Assembly: GCA_019873665.1 (NCBI GenBank)
Contig: JAIOAV010000004.1
Location: 46,043 to 110,042, forward strand
DNA from: Chloroflexota bacterium
GTDB taxonomy: Bacteria > Chloroflexota > Anaerolineae > JAAYEA01
Length of the DNA stretch: 64,000 nt
Direction of reading: 5' to 3'
Within the stretch, counting starts at the first letter, position 1. Every line of letters begins with the position of its first letter. Shown here in pieces: positions 1 to 8,494 of the stretch. Both the position numbers and the translations under genes were made by a program. Below the pieces are notes generated by a model. It saw only the letters and a list, made by a program, of their open reading frames with translations. It did no database searches and had not been told where the DNA came from.

Positions 1-564
1 AGCGTGCGCCAGTTCAGCCCGCGGCCCGTGTCACCAGAGGTGATCGCCGATTGCCTGCGGGCCGCCGGGACAGCCCCCAGCGGCGCGAATATGCAGCCTT
101 GGCATTTCGTTGTCATCACCGATCCCGCGGTCAAGCGGCAGATTCGTGAGGCCGCCGAGGCAGAGGAACAGGAATTCTATCGCCGACGCGCGTCGCAAGA
201 GTGGCTTGACGCGCTGGCGCCGCTGCAGACAAACGCGCAAAAGCCCTTCCTGGAAGCCGCACCGTGCCTGATCGCCATCTTTGCCCAACCGCATCGCGTG
301 ACGCCAACGGGAGAGACGATCAAGCACTATTACGTCAACCAGTCAGTGGGTATCGCCACTGGCATCCTGCTCGCCGCCGTGCATCACGCAGGACTGGTCG
401 CGCTCACTTACACTCCCAGCCGCATGGCATTTCTCAACCAGCTCCTGCACCGCCCAAGCTACGAACGCCCCTTCCTGCTCCTCGTGGTCGGCTATCCGGC
501 GGCAGATGCTACTGTCCCCGCCATCGGCAAGAAACCGTTGGAAGAGATCGCCACATTCATCTAG
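1..564 (+). CDS. Nitroreductase family protein (5' truncated)
   Basis: FMN-dependent nitroreductase-fold oxidoreductase, likely NAD(P)H-using, substrate unknown. The frame is open to the first base ([10 protein letters not shown]), so the N-terminus lies outside the window. SVRQF and the [14 protein letters not shown] stretch are the typical N-terminal FMN/phosphate-binding region of the family. The C-terminal part has [13 protein letters not shown], matching the usual 'GYP' segment before the end. The visible 187 residues cover nearly a whole family member (about 190-220). It ends 20 bases before the next gene on the same strand, so the two are probably co-transcribed. The family call is firm; BluB-, iodotyrosine deiodinase- or classical nitroreductase-like specificity cannot be decided. 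Confidence 0.85.
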   Translation, partial: SVRQFSPRPVSPEVIADCLRAAGTAPSGANMQPWHFVVITDPAVKRQIREAAEAEEQEFYRRRASQEWLDALAPLQTNAQKPFLEAAPCLIAIFAQPHRVTPTGETIKHYYVNQSVGIATGILLAAVHHAGLVALTYTPSRMAFLNQLLHRPSYERPFLLLVVGYPAADATVPAIGKKPLEEIATFI

Positions 565-584
565 CCTGATCTGCGAGGTGAGAC

Positions 585-1331
585 TTGGTCGCTGCGACAT
601 ATCGCCCTGACAACACTGCTGCCTACCGCATGTCATACGACGACCCATACCGCGAGCTGGAGCCACCAGCGCAGGAGATCGCGATCGTCCAGGAAGCGCT
701 ACAGCTCCTGCACCAGGTCGGAGTGCTTCCTCACACACGCTATGACGAGCACAAGCTGCAAGCCTTTCGGCGTGCTGTCCAGGAGCAGTTCGAAGTTCCC
801 TGGACAGCCATCACGCCGCGCATGCAGCGCCTGCTCTATGCCATCAACGCTATCCACCAGCCCCAGAACATGATCGCCGCGGGGGTCTTTTGCGGGTTCA
901 CCTTCATCTGCAATGCCGGCGCAGCGGTGGGGCCAGGCGCGGTCTATACCGCGCAGCACCTGCTCGGCGTCGAGATCCGCCCCGCCGAGGCCGAACGTGC
1001 GGAGCGCAACGTGCGGCGGCTCGATCCCACCGGCGCGGCGCGCATCGTCGCTGCAGATGCTGTGGAGGTGGTAGCGCAATTCCCACACGACATCCACCTG
1101 CTTTACCTGGACGCCGATGGCGACCAGGGGCGCGGCAAGGGCATCTACCTGCAGATCCTGGAGGCGGGCTATGCCAAGATGCCGGAGGGAAGCCTCATTC
1201 TGGCGCACAACAGCGCCAATGGCGGCGCTCGCCTCACGCCATACCTGGAGTACGTGCGCGACCCAGCGCACTGCCGCGCCAGCGTCAACGTGCTCTTGGA
1301 CATTGAAGGGCTAGAGGTTTCAATCAAGTAA
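585..1331 (+). CDS. Class I SAM-dependent methyltransferase (O-methyltransferase-like)
   Basis: A 248-residue predicted cytosolic methyltransferase of the caffeoyl-CoA/catechol O-methyltransferase type. The segment AAGVFCGFTFICNAGAAVGP occupies the place of SAM motif I. LLGVEIRPAEAERAERN supplies the acidic residue after beta-2, and LLYLDADGDQGRGKG resembles motif post-I, where these enzymes bind metal. The start is TTG at 585, preceded by GAGGTGAG with suitable spacing. The next in-frame ATG (codon 16) has no ribosome-binding site. The glycine pattern of motif I is irregular, so the substrate and even catalytic competence are uncertain. It is flanked closely by the nitroreductase and the YbaK-like gene. 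Confidence 0.65.
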   Translation: MVAATYRPDNTAAYRMSYDDPYRELEPPAQEIAIVQEALQLLHQVGVLPHTRYDEHKLQAFRRAVQEQFEVPWTAITPRMQRLLYAINAIHQPQNMIAAGVFCGFTFICNAGAAVGPGAVYTAQHLLGVEIRPAEAERAERNVRRLDPTGAARIVAADAVEVVAQFPHDIHLLYLDADGDQGRGKGIYLQILEAGYAKMPEGSLILAHNSANGGARLTPYLEYVRDPAHCRASVNVLLDIEGLEVSIK

Positions 1332-1348
1332 GGAGGATATGCGACCCG

Positions 1349-1828
1349 ATGTCATCCGATCTCAGCGCGAGCGCCCGTCGCGTGCAAGAGACGCTCCAGA
1401 AACATGGGCTGGATTGCCAAGTCGTCGAACTGCCCAATAGCACGCGCACCGCGCCGGAAGCAGCGGCAGCGGTCGGTTGCCATGTGGCGCAGATCGTCAA
1501 GTCGCTGGTGTTTCGCGGTCGTCACACCGACCGCCCCATCCTGGTGGTCGCCAGCGGCGCGAACCGCGTGAACGAGCGTAGACTGGGTGAGCTGGCCGGC
1601 GAGCCGGCGGAAAAGGCAAGCGCCGACTTTGTCCGCGAGCGAACCGGTTTTGCCATCGGCGGCGTGCCGCCACTTGGCCATGCCGAGCCGCTGCTGACGT
1701 TCATAGATGAGGATTTGCTCCAGTATGACGAGATATGGGCGGCAGCTGGCACACCACACGCGGTCTTTTGCCTGACGCCGCAACAGCTAACGCAGATCAC
1801 CAAAGGAGAAGTTACGCGCATCACCTAG
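1349..1828 (+). CDS. YbaK/EbsC (ProX/INS) family aminoacyl-tRNA deacylase
   Basis: A 159-residue protein of the YbaK/EbsC superfamily, whose members hydrolyse mischarged tRNAs such as Cys-tRNA(Pro) or Ala-tRNA(Pro). It shows IVKSLVF with the family's conserved lysine near residue 50, then LVVASGANRVNERRLGEL, and the substrate-pocket segment GFAIGGVPPLGH near 105-115. It is a stand-alone editing domain of normal length. The strong AGGAGG at 1331-1336 is closer to an out-of-frame ATG at 1339 than to the in-frame ATG at 1349, which could lower translation. It follows the methyltransferase by 17 bases. The exact tRNA specificity is not readable. Confidence 0.85.
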   Translation: MSSDLSASARRVQETLQKHGLDCQVVELPNSTRTAPEAAAAVGCHVAQIVKSLVFRGRHTDRPILVVASGANRVNERRLGELAGEPAEKASADFVRERTGFAIGGVPPLGHAEPLLTFIDEDLLQYDEIWAAAGTPHAVFCLTPQQLTQITKGEVTRIT

Positions 1829-1876
1829 CCACCCTCGCGCCACGGCCCAGGCCGCAACAAACCCCGTGCGCTCCAG

Positions 1877-1905
1877 TTGGAGTCCAGGTCAGAAACGCCT
1901 ATACT
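1877..1905 (+). promoter_or_regulatory. Predicted sigma70-type promoter of the esterase gene
   Basis: TTGGAG (1877-1882), a 17-base spacer and TATACT (1900-1905) lie in the 143-base gap upstream of the CE7 esterase. The layout matches other promoters in this window. The rest of the gap (1829-1971) holds nothing else recognisable. Confidence 0.45.
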
Positions 1906-1971
1906 AACAGCCGACAGCCATCGTCCGCGCGACCGGGCGATTCTGCCAAAACTCGTTGAGGAGATGCCCTA

Positions 1972-2934
1972 ATGCCACTGATGTTCGACATGCCTCTGGA
2001 GAAGCTATACACCTACCAGGGCCGGAATCCCCGCCCCACCGATTTCGACGCTTTCTGGGATCGCGGCCTGGCAGAGATGCGGGCCATTGACCCCCAGGTG
2101 GAGCTCAAGCCTGCGCCTTTCCAGACCCCCTTTGCCGAGTGCCTGGACATGTTCTTTACGGGGGTGGGAAATGCGCGCGTGCATGCCAAGCTGCTGCGCC
2201 CACGTCATGCCCCCGCGCCGCATCCCGCCATCCTGATGTTCCACGGCTATTCGGGAAACTCGGGCGACTGGTACGACAAGCTCGGCTATGTGGCGCGCGG
2301 GTACACGGTGGCGGCGTTGGATTGCCGCGGACAGGGGGGCCTATCGCAGGATAGTGGCGGCGTAGTGGGCACCACGCTGCGCGGTCACATCGTGCGCGGA
2401 TTGGATGACAAACCGGAGAAGCTCCTCTTTCGCCAGATCTTTCTCGACACGGCACAATTGGCCAAGCTGGTGATGGAGATGCCGGACGTGGACCCGGATC
2501 GCGTGGGGGCCACCGGCGGCAGCCAGGGCGGCGGTTTGACTCTGGCGTGCGCCGCGCTAGAGCCGCGCATTGCGCGCGCCGCGCCGGTCTTTCCCTTCCT
2601 CTCGGACTATCAGCGGGTGTGGGAGATGGATCAGGCCAAGGATGCGTATATAGAGTTGCAGCAATACTTCCGCCTCTTTGACCCGCGCCACGAACGTGAG
2701 GATGAGATATTCACCAAGTTGGGCTACATTGACGTGCAACACCTGGCAAATCGCATACGCGGCAAAGTACTGATGGCCACCGGCCTGATGGATACCGTCT
2801 GCCCGCCTTCGACGCAATTCGCCGCCTACAACAAGATCCAATCTCCCAAGTCGCTTTCCATCTATCCGGATTTCGGGCACGAAGGCTTGCCGGGCAACGC
2901 GGATCGCATCTATGAGTTCATGGGCGAGCTGTAG
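1972..2934 (+). CDS. CE7 family acetyl-xylan esterase / cephalosporin-C deacetylase
   Basis: A 320-residue alpha/beta hydrolase of carbohydrate esterase family 7, which removes acetyl groups from xylo-oligosaccharides and related acetylated compounds inside the cell. The family signatures are in order: [13 protein letters not shown] (the RGQ motif), [11 protein letters not shown] with the nucleophilic serine near residue 184, [15 protein letters not shown] with the acid, and DFGHEG with the histidine close to the C-terminus. There is no signal peptide, as usual for the family. A GAGGAG ribosome-binding site precedes ATG 1972. A DUF6807 gene follows 29 bases later, and a glycosidase-like gene lies further on, which suggests saccharide processing. 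Confidence 0.9.
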   Translation: MPLMFDMPLEKLYTYQGRNPRPTDFDAFWDRGLAEMRAIDPQVELKPAPFQTPFAECLDMFFTGVGNARVHAKLLRPRHAPAPHPAILMFHGYSGNSGDWYDKLGYVARGYTVAALDCRGQGGLSQDSGGVVGTTLRGHIVRGLDDKPEKLLFRQIFLDTAQLAKLVMEMPDVDPDRVGATGGSQGGGLTLACAALEPRIARAAPVFPFLSDYQRVWEMDQAKDAYIELQQYFRLFDPRHEREDEIFTKLGYIDVQHLANRIRGKVLMATGLMDTVCPPSTQFAAYNKIQSPKSLSIYPDFGHEGLPGNADRIYEFMGEL

Positions 2935-2963
2935 AAGGCTATGCCGCATATAGGAGGGGCGCG

Positions 2964-3788
2964 ATGTGGACGGTGAATCAGTCCGTCTCGTTTGATCGTC
3001 CGGCGCGCCAGTGGGTTTGGCGCGATGGCAGGCTCGTGGGCGCGGTGAACGTGGGCGAGCTGCGCGCCTATGTCTTTCCCTTGTACACGCCGCGCGGGCG
3101 GCTTGTGATCCAGGAGAGCCCGGTAGATCACCCACACCACCAGGGGCTGACCGTCGGCGCGCAACTGAACGGCTGGGACATGTGGAACGCCGGGTCGTTC
3201 GGCATCCCGCGCAGCCGCCAGGTGGTGGTGCCGGACGAAAGCCATGCGACCGCCGATGCTACGGGCGCGCGCTTTCTGCTCATGCTGGATTGGACCACCG
3301 CCGGCGGCGTCAAGATGCTGCGGGAGCGAAGGGCGATCACCTTTGCCGCCGCTGCCTACGGCCACATCGTTGACGTGCGCACTACGTTGATCGCGGCCTA
3401 TGGCGATGTGCACTTTGCGCAAACCAAAGAGGCCGGTCTCTCGCTGCGCGTCCCGCCCGAGTGGGAGACGGCCAATGGCGGCATCATCCTCGACGCGCGC
3501 GGCAGGGTGGGCGAGAGCCAGATCTTTGACCAGCTCGCCGAATGGATTGACGTGAGCGGCGAGGGGCCTGCTGGGGTGTGGGCGGGCATCACGATGATGC
3601 CACATCGTCACTCTCCGGCGGTGCCATGGATGGTGCGCGACTATGGGCTGCAGAACTATGATCCATGGCGACACCAGCGCATCTCGTTGGCCGCCGGCGA
3701 CACGCTGACGCTGGGCGTGCGCTATGTCGCGCACGATGGCCGTGGCACAGTGGGTGACATCGCGGCGTGGTACAGAGATTGCCCCTAG
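2964..3788 (+). CDS. DUF6807 (PmoA-like) family protein
   Basis: A 274-residue protein of the DUF6807 family, sometimes labelled 'methane oxygenase PmoA' in databases although no such role is established for these proteins. It shows the hallmark RPYV/LYTP-like start ([17 protein letters not shown]) followed by DHPHHQGL, a histidine-rich motif likely to be functional. No signal peptide or membrane segment is visible. Relatives often sit in polysaccharide or glycoside utilisation loci; the neighbouring CE7 esterase fits that. An AGGAGG site precedes ATG 2964. The 3' end of the gene, including its stop codon, is the first copy of a 63-base tandem duplication. Confidence 0.75.
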   Translation: MWTVNQSVSFDRPARQWVWRDGRLVGAVNVGELRAYVFPLYTPRGRLVIQESPVDHPHHQGLTVGAQLNGWDMWNAGSFGIPRSRQVVVPDESHATADATGARFLLMLDWTTAGGVKMLRERRAITFAAAAYGHIVDVRTTLIAAYGDVHFAQTKEAGLSLRVPPEWETANGGIILDARGRVGESQIFDQLAEWIDVSGEGPAGVWAGITMMPHRHSPAVPWMVRDYGLQNYDPWRHQRISLAAGDTLTLGVRYVAHDGRGTVGDIAAWYRDCP

Positions 3789-3866
3789 ACGTGCGGGAAA
3801 GGAGCAAGGATGCGCCTGATGGGACACTGGTGACAGATAGATTGCCCCTAGACGTGCGGGAAAGGA
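3776..3866 (+). repeat. 63-bp-period tandem duplication spanning the DUF6807 stop and a ribosome-binding site
   Basis: A 28-base sequence beginning AGATTGCCCCTAGACG occurs at 3776-3803 and again, identical, at 3839-3866. The similarity continues imperfectly to GGATG after each copy. The period is 63 bases, a multiple of three. Each copy carries the gene-end TAG region and a GGGAAAGGA Shine-Dalgarno. After the first copy lies a seven-codon reading frame (ATG 3810 to TGA 3833); after the second lies the coaD start. Confidence 0.85.
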
Positions 3867-3871
3867 ACAGG

Positions 3872-4372
3872 ATGAAAAGAGCGGTCTATGCGGGAAGCTT
3901 CGACCCGATCACAAACGGCCACCTCTGGATGATCGAGCAGGGCGTGCGGCTGTTCGACGAGCTGGTAGTGGCGATCGGCTCGAACCCAGACAAACGATAC
4001 ACCTTTACGCAGGCGGAGCGGATGACGATGCTACGCGAATCGCTGCAGCACCTGCCGCGCGTGCGCATCGAAAGCTTTGAGCGCCAGTTCCTGGTGCATT
4101 ACGCACACTCCATCGGCGCGCAGTACATCCTGCGGGGCATCCGCAGCCAGGCCGACTATGAGTACGAGCGAGGTATGCGCCACCTGAACAATGATCTGCG
4201 CCCCGAGATCGTTACCGTCTTTCTCATGCCGCCACGCGAGATCGCGGAAGTCAGCTCTAGCATGGTGAAAGGATTGGTCGGGCCAGAAGGTTGGGAGGAG
4301 GTCGTCCGCCAGTACGCGCCGGCCGCAACCTGTCGTTTCCTGAGCAAGTTCGCGCGGGATAATGGCTTGTAA
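3872..4372 (+). CDS. coaD: Pantetheine-phosphate adenylyltransferase
   Basis: Catalyses ATP plus 4'-phosphopantetheine to dephospho-CoA, the fourth step of CoA synthesis, in the cytosol. The 166-residue product has normal family length. It begins [20 protein letters not shown], containing the nucleotidyltransferase TxGH-type motif (TNGH), then the [15 protein letters not shown] phosphopantetheine segment, and ISSS/T-like [10 protein letters not shown] near residue 130. ATG 3872 is chosen because the protein aligns from [10 protein letters not shown] and an AAAGGAACAGG site lies just upstream. The ORF-track start at 3767 would translate the duplicated repeat and is not credible. It is an isolated housekeeping gene within a saccharide-related cluster. 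Confidence 0.95.
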   Translation: MKRAVYAGSFDPITNGHLWMIEQGVRLFDELVVAIGSNPDKRYTFTQAERMTMLRESLQHLPRVRIESFERQFLVHYAHSIGAQYILRGIRSQADYEYERGMRHLNNDLRPEIVTVFLMPPREIAEVSSSMVKGLVGPEGWEEVVRQYAPAATCRFLSKFARDNGL

Positions 4373-4389
4373 GAGTGCAAGGAGGCATC

Positions 4390-5742
4390 ATGCGCAATGA
4401 GGATCGGATCCAACCGTATGTCGGGAATCGGTTCTACTGGCAGTACAAGGGAAAGCCGATCCTGCTGATCGGCGGCAGTGTGGAGGATAACCTCTTCCAG
4501 ATCCCCAACCTGCGTGAGCACTTGGATCTGCTCGCCTCCGTGGGCGGCAATTACGTGCGGTGTACCATGTCCAGCCGCGACCCGGGGGATGTCTGGCCTT
4601 TTGCCCGCGACCCACAGACCGGCCTTTATGACCTGAACAAGCCCAGCGAGGAATACTGGCGGCGCTTTGCCGAGTTTCTGGCGCTCACTGCGGAGCGAGA
4701 CATCATCGCGCAGTTCGAGATGTGGGATCGCTTTGACTTTAGCCGTGCCCCTTGGCAGGACAACCCGTACAACCCCAAGAACAACATCAACTATACCGCC
4801 GCGGAATCGGGTCTGATGGAGGAGATCAACACGCATCCGGGACGGCGGGAGAACGCCTTCTTCCGCTCTGTGCCCGCACTGGAGAACAACCAAGTGGTGC
4901 TCCGCTACCAGCAGATGCAGGTGGACAAGATGCTATCGCTATCCCTGCCCTACGGCCACTGCCTCTACTGCATGGACAACGAGACAAACGAGTCGCCCGA
5001 GTGGGGCAAGTACTGGTCGCTCTACATCCAGAGAAAGGCGGCAGAGCTGGGCGTCAGCGTGCAGACCACCGAGATGTGGGATGCCCATAGCGTACTCGAT
5101 GACGAGCACCGCAACACCATTGACCATCCAGAGCTATACTCCTTCATTGACCTGTCTCAGAACAACCACCGGCCGGCCGACGAGCACTGGGAGAACCCAC
5201 AACAGATACGGCGCTATCTCATTTCGTCCGGACAGGTGCGGCCGATGAACAGCGTCAAGATATATGGCGCGAACAGTGGCCAGTACGGCTCCACCCGAGA
5301 CGCCCAGGAGCGCTTCTGGCGGAACATCTTTGGCGGGTTCGCATCCTCCCGCTTCCACCGCCCACCGTCCGGATTGGGGCTGAACGAGATCGCACGGGCG
5401 CACATCAAGTCTATGCGGATATTCACCAACGAACTGGACATCTTCACCTGCGAGCCGCACAACGACTTGCTCAGGAACCGGAGCTGGAATGAGGCGTATT
5501 GCACGGCGCATCCTGGCGTCGAGTACGGGCTGTTCTTCCCCGACGGCGGCAACATCCTGCTTGATGTGTCGGCAGCGGGCGACAAGCCCTTAACCATCCG
5601 TTGGCTGGATATCCGCACCAGCCGGTGGACCGGACCCGCGGTGCCCATCGTCAGCGCCGACAGGGACGCCAGCGGCATGCTGCACGTCATCACGCCCAGC
5701 GAAGAGGGCTACTGGGCAGCGCATATCCGCACTGTGCCATAG
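4390..5742 (+). CDS. Glycoside-hydrolase-like TIM-barrel protein
   Basis: A 450-residue protein resembling DUF4038/DUF5060-type (apiosidase-like) and other clan GH-A proteins. The N-terminal part reads FYWQYKGKPILLIGGSVEDN, typical of the opening strand in this group. It continues with LASVGGNYVRCTM, a loop rich in Trp/Asp (FEMWDRFDFSRAPW), and MDNETNESPEWGKYW, where an Asn-Glu pair could be the acid/base. The last 80 residues (PDGGNILLDVSAAG... to YWAAHIRTV) look like a beta-sandwich putative collagen-binding domain. No secretion signal is visible. ATG 4390 is preferred over GTG 4375 because AAGGAGG lies at 4379-4385. Substrate and activity are not known. Confidence 0.55.
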   Translation: MRNEDRIQPYVGNRFYWQYKGKPILLIGGSVEDNLFQIPNLREHLDLLASVGGNYVRCTMSSRDPGDVWPFARDPQTGLYDLNKPSEEYWRRFAEFLALTAERDIIAQFEMWDRFDFSRAPWQDNPYNPKNNINYTAAESGLMEEINTHPGRRENAFFRSVPALENNQVVLRYQQMQVDKMLSLSLPYGHCLYCMDNETNESPEWGKYWSLYIQRKAAELGVSVQTTEMWDAHSVLDDEHRNTIDHPELYSFIDLSQNNHRPADEHWENPQQIRRYLISSGQVRPMNSVKIYGANSGQYGSTRDAQERFWRNIFGGFASSRFHRPPSGLGLNEIARAHIKSMRIFTNELDIFTCEPHNDLLRNRSWNEAYCTAHPGVEYGLFFPDGGNILLDVSAAGDKPLTIRWLDIRTSRWTGPAVPIVSADRDASGMLHVITPSEEGYWAAHIRTVP

Positions 5743-5807
5743 ATAGGGCCACAGATACCGCTGGCGCGTGAGACCTGACCGTCACGCAGATCAGGCGGCA
5801 TTGGCTT

Positions 5808-5836
5808 TTGGCGCTGACGAAAAGCCGAATATACTT
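5808..5836 (+). promoter_or_regulatory. Predicted promoter of the sigma/anti-sigma pair
   Basis: TTGGCG (5808-5813), a 17-base spacer and TATACT (5831-5836) lie about 85 bases before the preferred sigma factor start. The element resembles a housekeeping promoter more than a typical ECF site (GAAC type). The remaining gap 5743-5807 shows nothing clear. Confidence 0.4.
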
Positions 5837-5919
5837 GGGCTGCTGCCATGTCATTGGCAGTCCGACTGAACCCCGTCAGCGACGCATCTTTTTGCAGCTC
5901 GGAAGGGCAGGGAATAGCC

Positions 5920-6498
5920 ATGGCGACCCCTTATACAAGTATCAAGAGTGATGAGGCGCTGGCCACGGCTGCGGTCAGTGGCGAGAGCTGGGCATGGGAT
6001 GCCCTGGTGGATCGCTACAAGGGCCTGGTGTATTCTATCCCGCTGCGCGCCGGACTGTCGCCGGAGGATGCGAGCAGCATCTTCCAGACCGTTTTTGTGC
6101 GTTTGCTGCAGCACCTTCCTGCTATCCGGGAACCGCAAGGGCTGCCTGCCTGGCTGATCGCCACCACAAAGCGACTGAGCTGGCAGACGCTGCGTCGGCG
6201 GCATCCAGAGCCGGCGACGGAAGAGATCGCCGCCATGATCGAGAAGGCGGAGGCGTGGCTATTGCACCCGCATCGCGACGAGGCGCTCTGGGTCGATCAG
6301 GCCCTAGTGCGCGACGCGATGGCACAGGTAGGCGATCGGTGCCGCACGCTTTTGCAGCTACTGTACTATGATCAGGAGGAACCCTCCTACGAGACCATCG
6401 GCCTGCAGATGCAGATGCCGGTGGAGAGTATCGGCCCGACTCGCGCGCGCTGCCTGCAGAAGATGCGCGAGATCCTACGTCGTATGGGAATGGGTTAA
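5920..6498 (+). CDS. ECF-type RNA polymerase sigma factor
   Basis: A 192-residue sigma70-family extracytoplasmic-function sigma factor. Region 2 covers roughly residues 15-80 ([41 protein letters not shown]), followed by [18 protein letters not shown]. Region 4 covers about 130-185 with a helix-turn-helix-like [24 protein letters not shown] 5920 is preferred; the ORF-track start at 5848 adds 24 residues that do not look like a sigma domain. The gene ends two bases before the GTG of the membrane anti-sigma-like gene, so the two are translationally coupled, as usual for sigma/anti-sigma pairs. The target regulon is unknown. Confidence 0.85.
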   Translation: MATPYTSIKSDEALATAAVSGESWAWDALVDRYKGLVYSIPLRAGLSPEDASSIFQTVFVRLLQHLPAIREPQGLPAWLIATTKRLSWQTLRRRHPEPATEEIAAMIEKAEAWLLHPHRDEALWVDQALVRDAMAQVGDRCRTLLQLLYYDQEEPSYETIGLQMQMPVESIGPTRARCLQKMREILRRMGMG

Positions 6499-6500
6499 GC

Positions 6501-8330
6501 GTGGCTCACTACCCTGTTAGCTTCGAGAACCTCGTGGACTGGCTCGACGGGCGTCTGGACCCGGAGACGCGCCAGATACTGGAGGCGCACCTAGCAGAAG
6601 GGTGCGCAGAATGCGATGCGGCGCTGGCGTGGCTGCGTCGCGTGATCACCGCCATCACACTGGACGAGCTGGTTGACCCGCCACCAGCGTTGGTCACGCA
6701 GGTCAAGGCCGCGTTCAAGCCGGTTACAGCGCCGGTGGCCCCACGGCCAGTAGCGCCACCGGTGGCTGCTCCGACCAAGCCGCGCTCTTTTGCCTGGACC
6801 CCTGTGATCGTTCTGGCGGCGATCATGCTAGTGTTAGGGCTGAGTATAGTCTTCTTCCTCGCGCAGTGGCCCGGGCTGTCTGTCCAGCCCGCACGGCTGA
6901 TTACGCTCGTCGGCAGTCCTGATGTCAGGCTTACCGCCGACGGCGAAACAGTACGCCCGGGTGGCGTGGTGGGTGAAGGCAGCGACCTTCGTGTAATCGG
7001 GGGCCAGGCGATCCTGACCCTCTTTGACGGCAGTATCCTGGAGATGCAGCCCAACGCGGAGATTCGCCTGACGACAATGCGCACTGGGCTATTCAAACAG
7101 CCCTACAAGATCAGCATTACCCAGCATTCTGGCGCGGTCCGGTACGAGGTTGCCGCACTGCCTAGCAGCCGCTCCAGTTTTCAGGTGCAAGGCCCAAACG
7201 CCCTGATTTCTGTGCGCGCCACCAGCTTCACGGTCATTGTGCCCAGCGCGCTAGAGACGCAGGTCGAGGTTCGCAGCGGCGAGGTGCAGATGCTTGGCCT
7301 GGTGGATAGCGTGACCATCCGGGCGAACCAAATAGCGCTGGCAGTGGGAGGCGCGCCCATCCGCGTTCTCGGCGCCGCCGAAATTGTTGCCACACCGACA
7401 CCCACTCCTACCTCCACACCACCTCAGACGGCGACAGCAACAGACACGGCGACCATCACCGCGACGCCAAGTGGCACGCTGTTAACAGCCACACCCACAC
7501 AGACACCAACTGCCACAGGCACGTCAACGCCGACTGCAACCGCCACCGAGACCGGTACTGCCACGGGTACGCCAACCACCACAGAGACTGCCACCGTTAC
7601 CGGCACGCCAACAGCGACAGCTACACCTTCGTCCACACCAACCGAGACCGCGACGCCGCTGGCTACGGCGACAGTTACTTTGTCACCGACGGCAACAGAC
7701 ACCGCCACGTCGACGCCAACCGTGACGGCCACGCCGCAACCGATCAGTCAGAGCATGACCCTGCAATATGGCCTTGACGGCTACACGGGCACGGAGGATG
7801 TCAGCATTGTCTCCTGGGAGCCGGACGCCAATTTCGACGGAGGAAGCAACGACACGATGCTGGTGCAGACGAACGACCAGGCGGCGGCACTGCTGCGCTT
7901 CGATCTGCTCAGCATCCCCACCAACGCTACGATCACTCGTGCCGTGCTAAGCCTCTATGCATTGGAACGCACTGGGCCGCAAGCCATTACCGTGGGCGCC
8001 TACGAGGCTTATCGGCCTTGGGCGGCAGCGCAAGCCACATGGAACCAGGCAGCCGCGGGTACCCCCTGGGGCGCGCCGGGAGCCAACGACGTGACCAGCG
8101 ATCGAGCGCCCGATCCGGAGCGTGACAACGTCATCCTCGCCGTGCCGCAGTGGTACAACTTTGATCTCACGCGTCTTGTGCAAAAGTGGGTACGAGATCC
8201 CAGCGTGAACTATGGGCTGATCTTCAAGGCGTTTGGCGATCCCACCAGCGTAAGATTTGTCGCCGCCGAACATGGCGGCCGCGACATCCACCCCAAGCTG
8301 ACCATCGAGTATACTGTGCCAAGCCCGTAG
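6501..8330 (+). CDS. Membrane-anchored anti-sigma-like protein with FecR, Thr/Pro-rich and DNRLRE domains
   Basis: A 609-residue one-pass membrane protein. Residues 1-50 form a putative anti-sigma zinc-finger-like domain with H30, C35 and C38. A Pro/Ala-rich stretch leads to a membrane helix at about 99-122 ([19 protein letters not shown]). An extracytoplasmic FecR-like domain spans about 130-290 ([20 protein letters not shown]). A long Thr/Pro/Ala linker covers about 297-415. The C-terminal 190 residues are a DNRLRE-type beta-sandwich ([35 protein letters not shown]). The likely role is to hold the upstream sigma factor until an outside signal is sensed; this is inferred from order and architecture. 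Start is GTG 6501, two bases after the sigma stop. Confidence 0.75.
   Translation: MAHYPVSFENLVDWLDGRLDPETRQILEAHLAEGCAECDAALAWLRRVITAITLDELVDPPPALVTQVKAAFKPVTAPVAPRPVAPPVAAPTKPRSFAWTPVIVLAAIMLVLGLSIVFFLAQWPGLSVQPARLITLVGSPDVRLTADGETVRPGGVVGEGSDLRVIGGQAILTLFDGSILEMQPNAEIRLTTMRTGLFKQPYKISITQHSGAVRYEVAALPSSRSSFQVQGPNALISVRATSFTVIVPSALETQVEVRSGEVQMLGLVDSVTIRANQIALAVGGAPIRVLGAAEIVATPTPTPTSTPPQTATATDTATITATPSGTLLTATPTQTPTATGTSTPTATATETGTATGTPTTTETATVTGTPTATATPSSTPTETATPLATATVTLSPTATDTATSTPTVTATPQPISQSMTLQYGLDGYTGTEDVSIVSWEPDANFDGGSNDTMLVQTNDQAAALLRFDLLSIPTNATITRAVLSLYALERTGPQAITVGAYEAYRPWAAAQATWNQAAAGTPWGAPGANDVTSDRAPDPERDNVILAVPQWYNFDLTRLVQKWVRDPSVNYGLIFKAFGDPTSVRFVAAEHGGRDIHPKLTIEYTVPSP
7389..7742 (+). 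repeat. Thr/Pro/Ala-rich low-complexity coding tract
   Basis: A degenerate ACN/CCN/GCN codon repeat inside the anti-sigma-like gene, encoding about 118 residues of TPT, TAT and TET units. It is a flexible surface linker of the kind common in Chloroflexota exported proteins. Units vary in length and sequence, so it is not a CRISPR or an exact satellite. Confidence 0.85.
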
Positions 8331-8452
8331 CGAGCTTCCGGACCGCCCGGCTCAGGCCGCGTGTCTCGTGTGCCCGTGCCTGCGTCGCCTGCCGACGCGA
8401 TGATTGGACATTCATCTACCACTGATCCTGCACATGTGGTGGCAGGAGGGAA

Positions 8453-8494
8453 AGAGAAGACCCCGGGGATGCCAGATCCCCTGGGGTCTTCTCT
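8453..8494. terminator. Bidirectional terminator between convergent operons
   Basis: AGAGAAGACCCC followed by GGGGAT pairs with GATCCCC and GGGGTCTTCTCT around a short loop, with a single-base bulge. It lies between the + strand anti-sigma-like gene and the - strand NUDIX gene and touches the NUDIX stop codon. The symmetrical A/T-rich outer arms suit termination in both directions. Confidence 0.8.

Noticed and set aside
1339-1348. Start codon at ATG 1339 for the YbaK-like gene
   Set aside because: It is well spaced from AGGAGG but out of frame with the YbaK-family protein; in-frame ATG 1349 is used.
3767-3871. Longer N-terminus for coaD (ORF-track start 3767)
   Set aside because: The extra 35 residues translate the duplicated repeat, and the protein aligns with the family from [10 protein letters not shown] at 3872.
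7389-7742. Possible CRISPR or satellite array
   Set aside because: The tract is in frame, units vary and there are no spacers; it encodes a Thr/Pro-rich linker.
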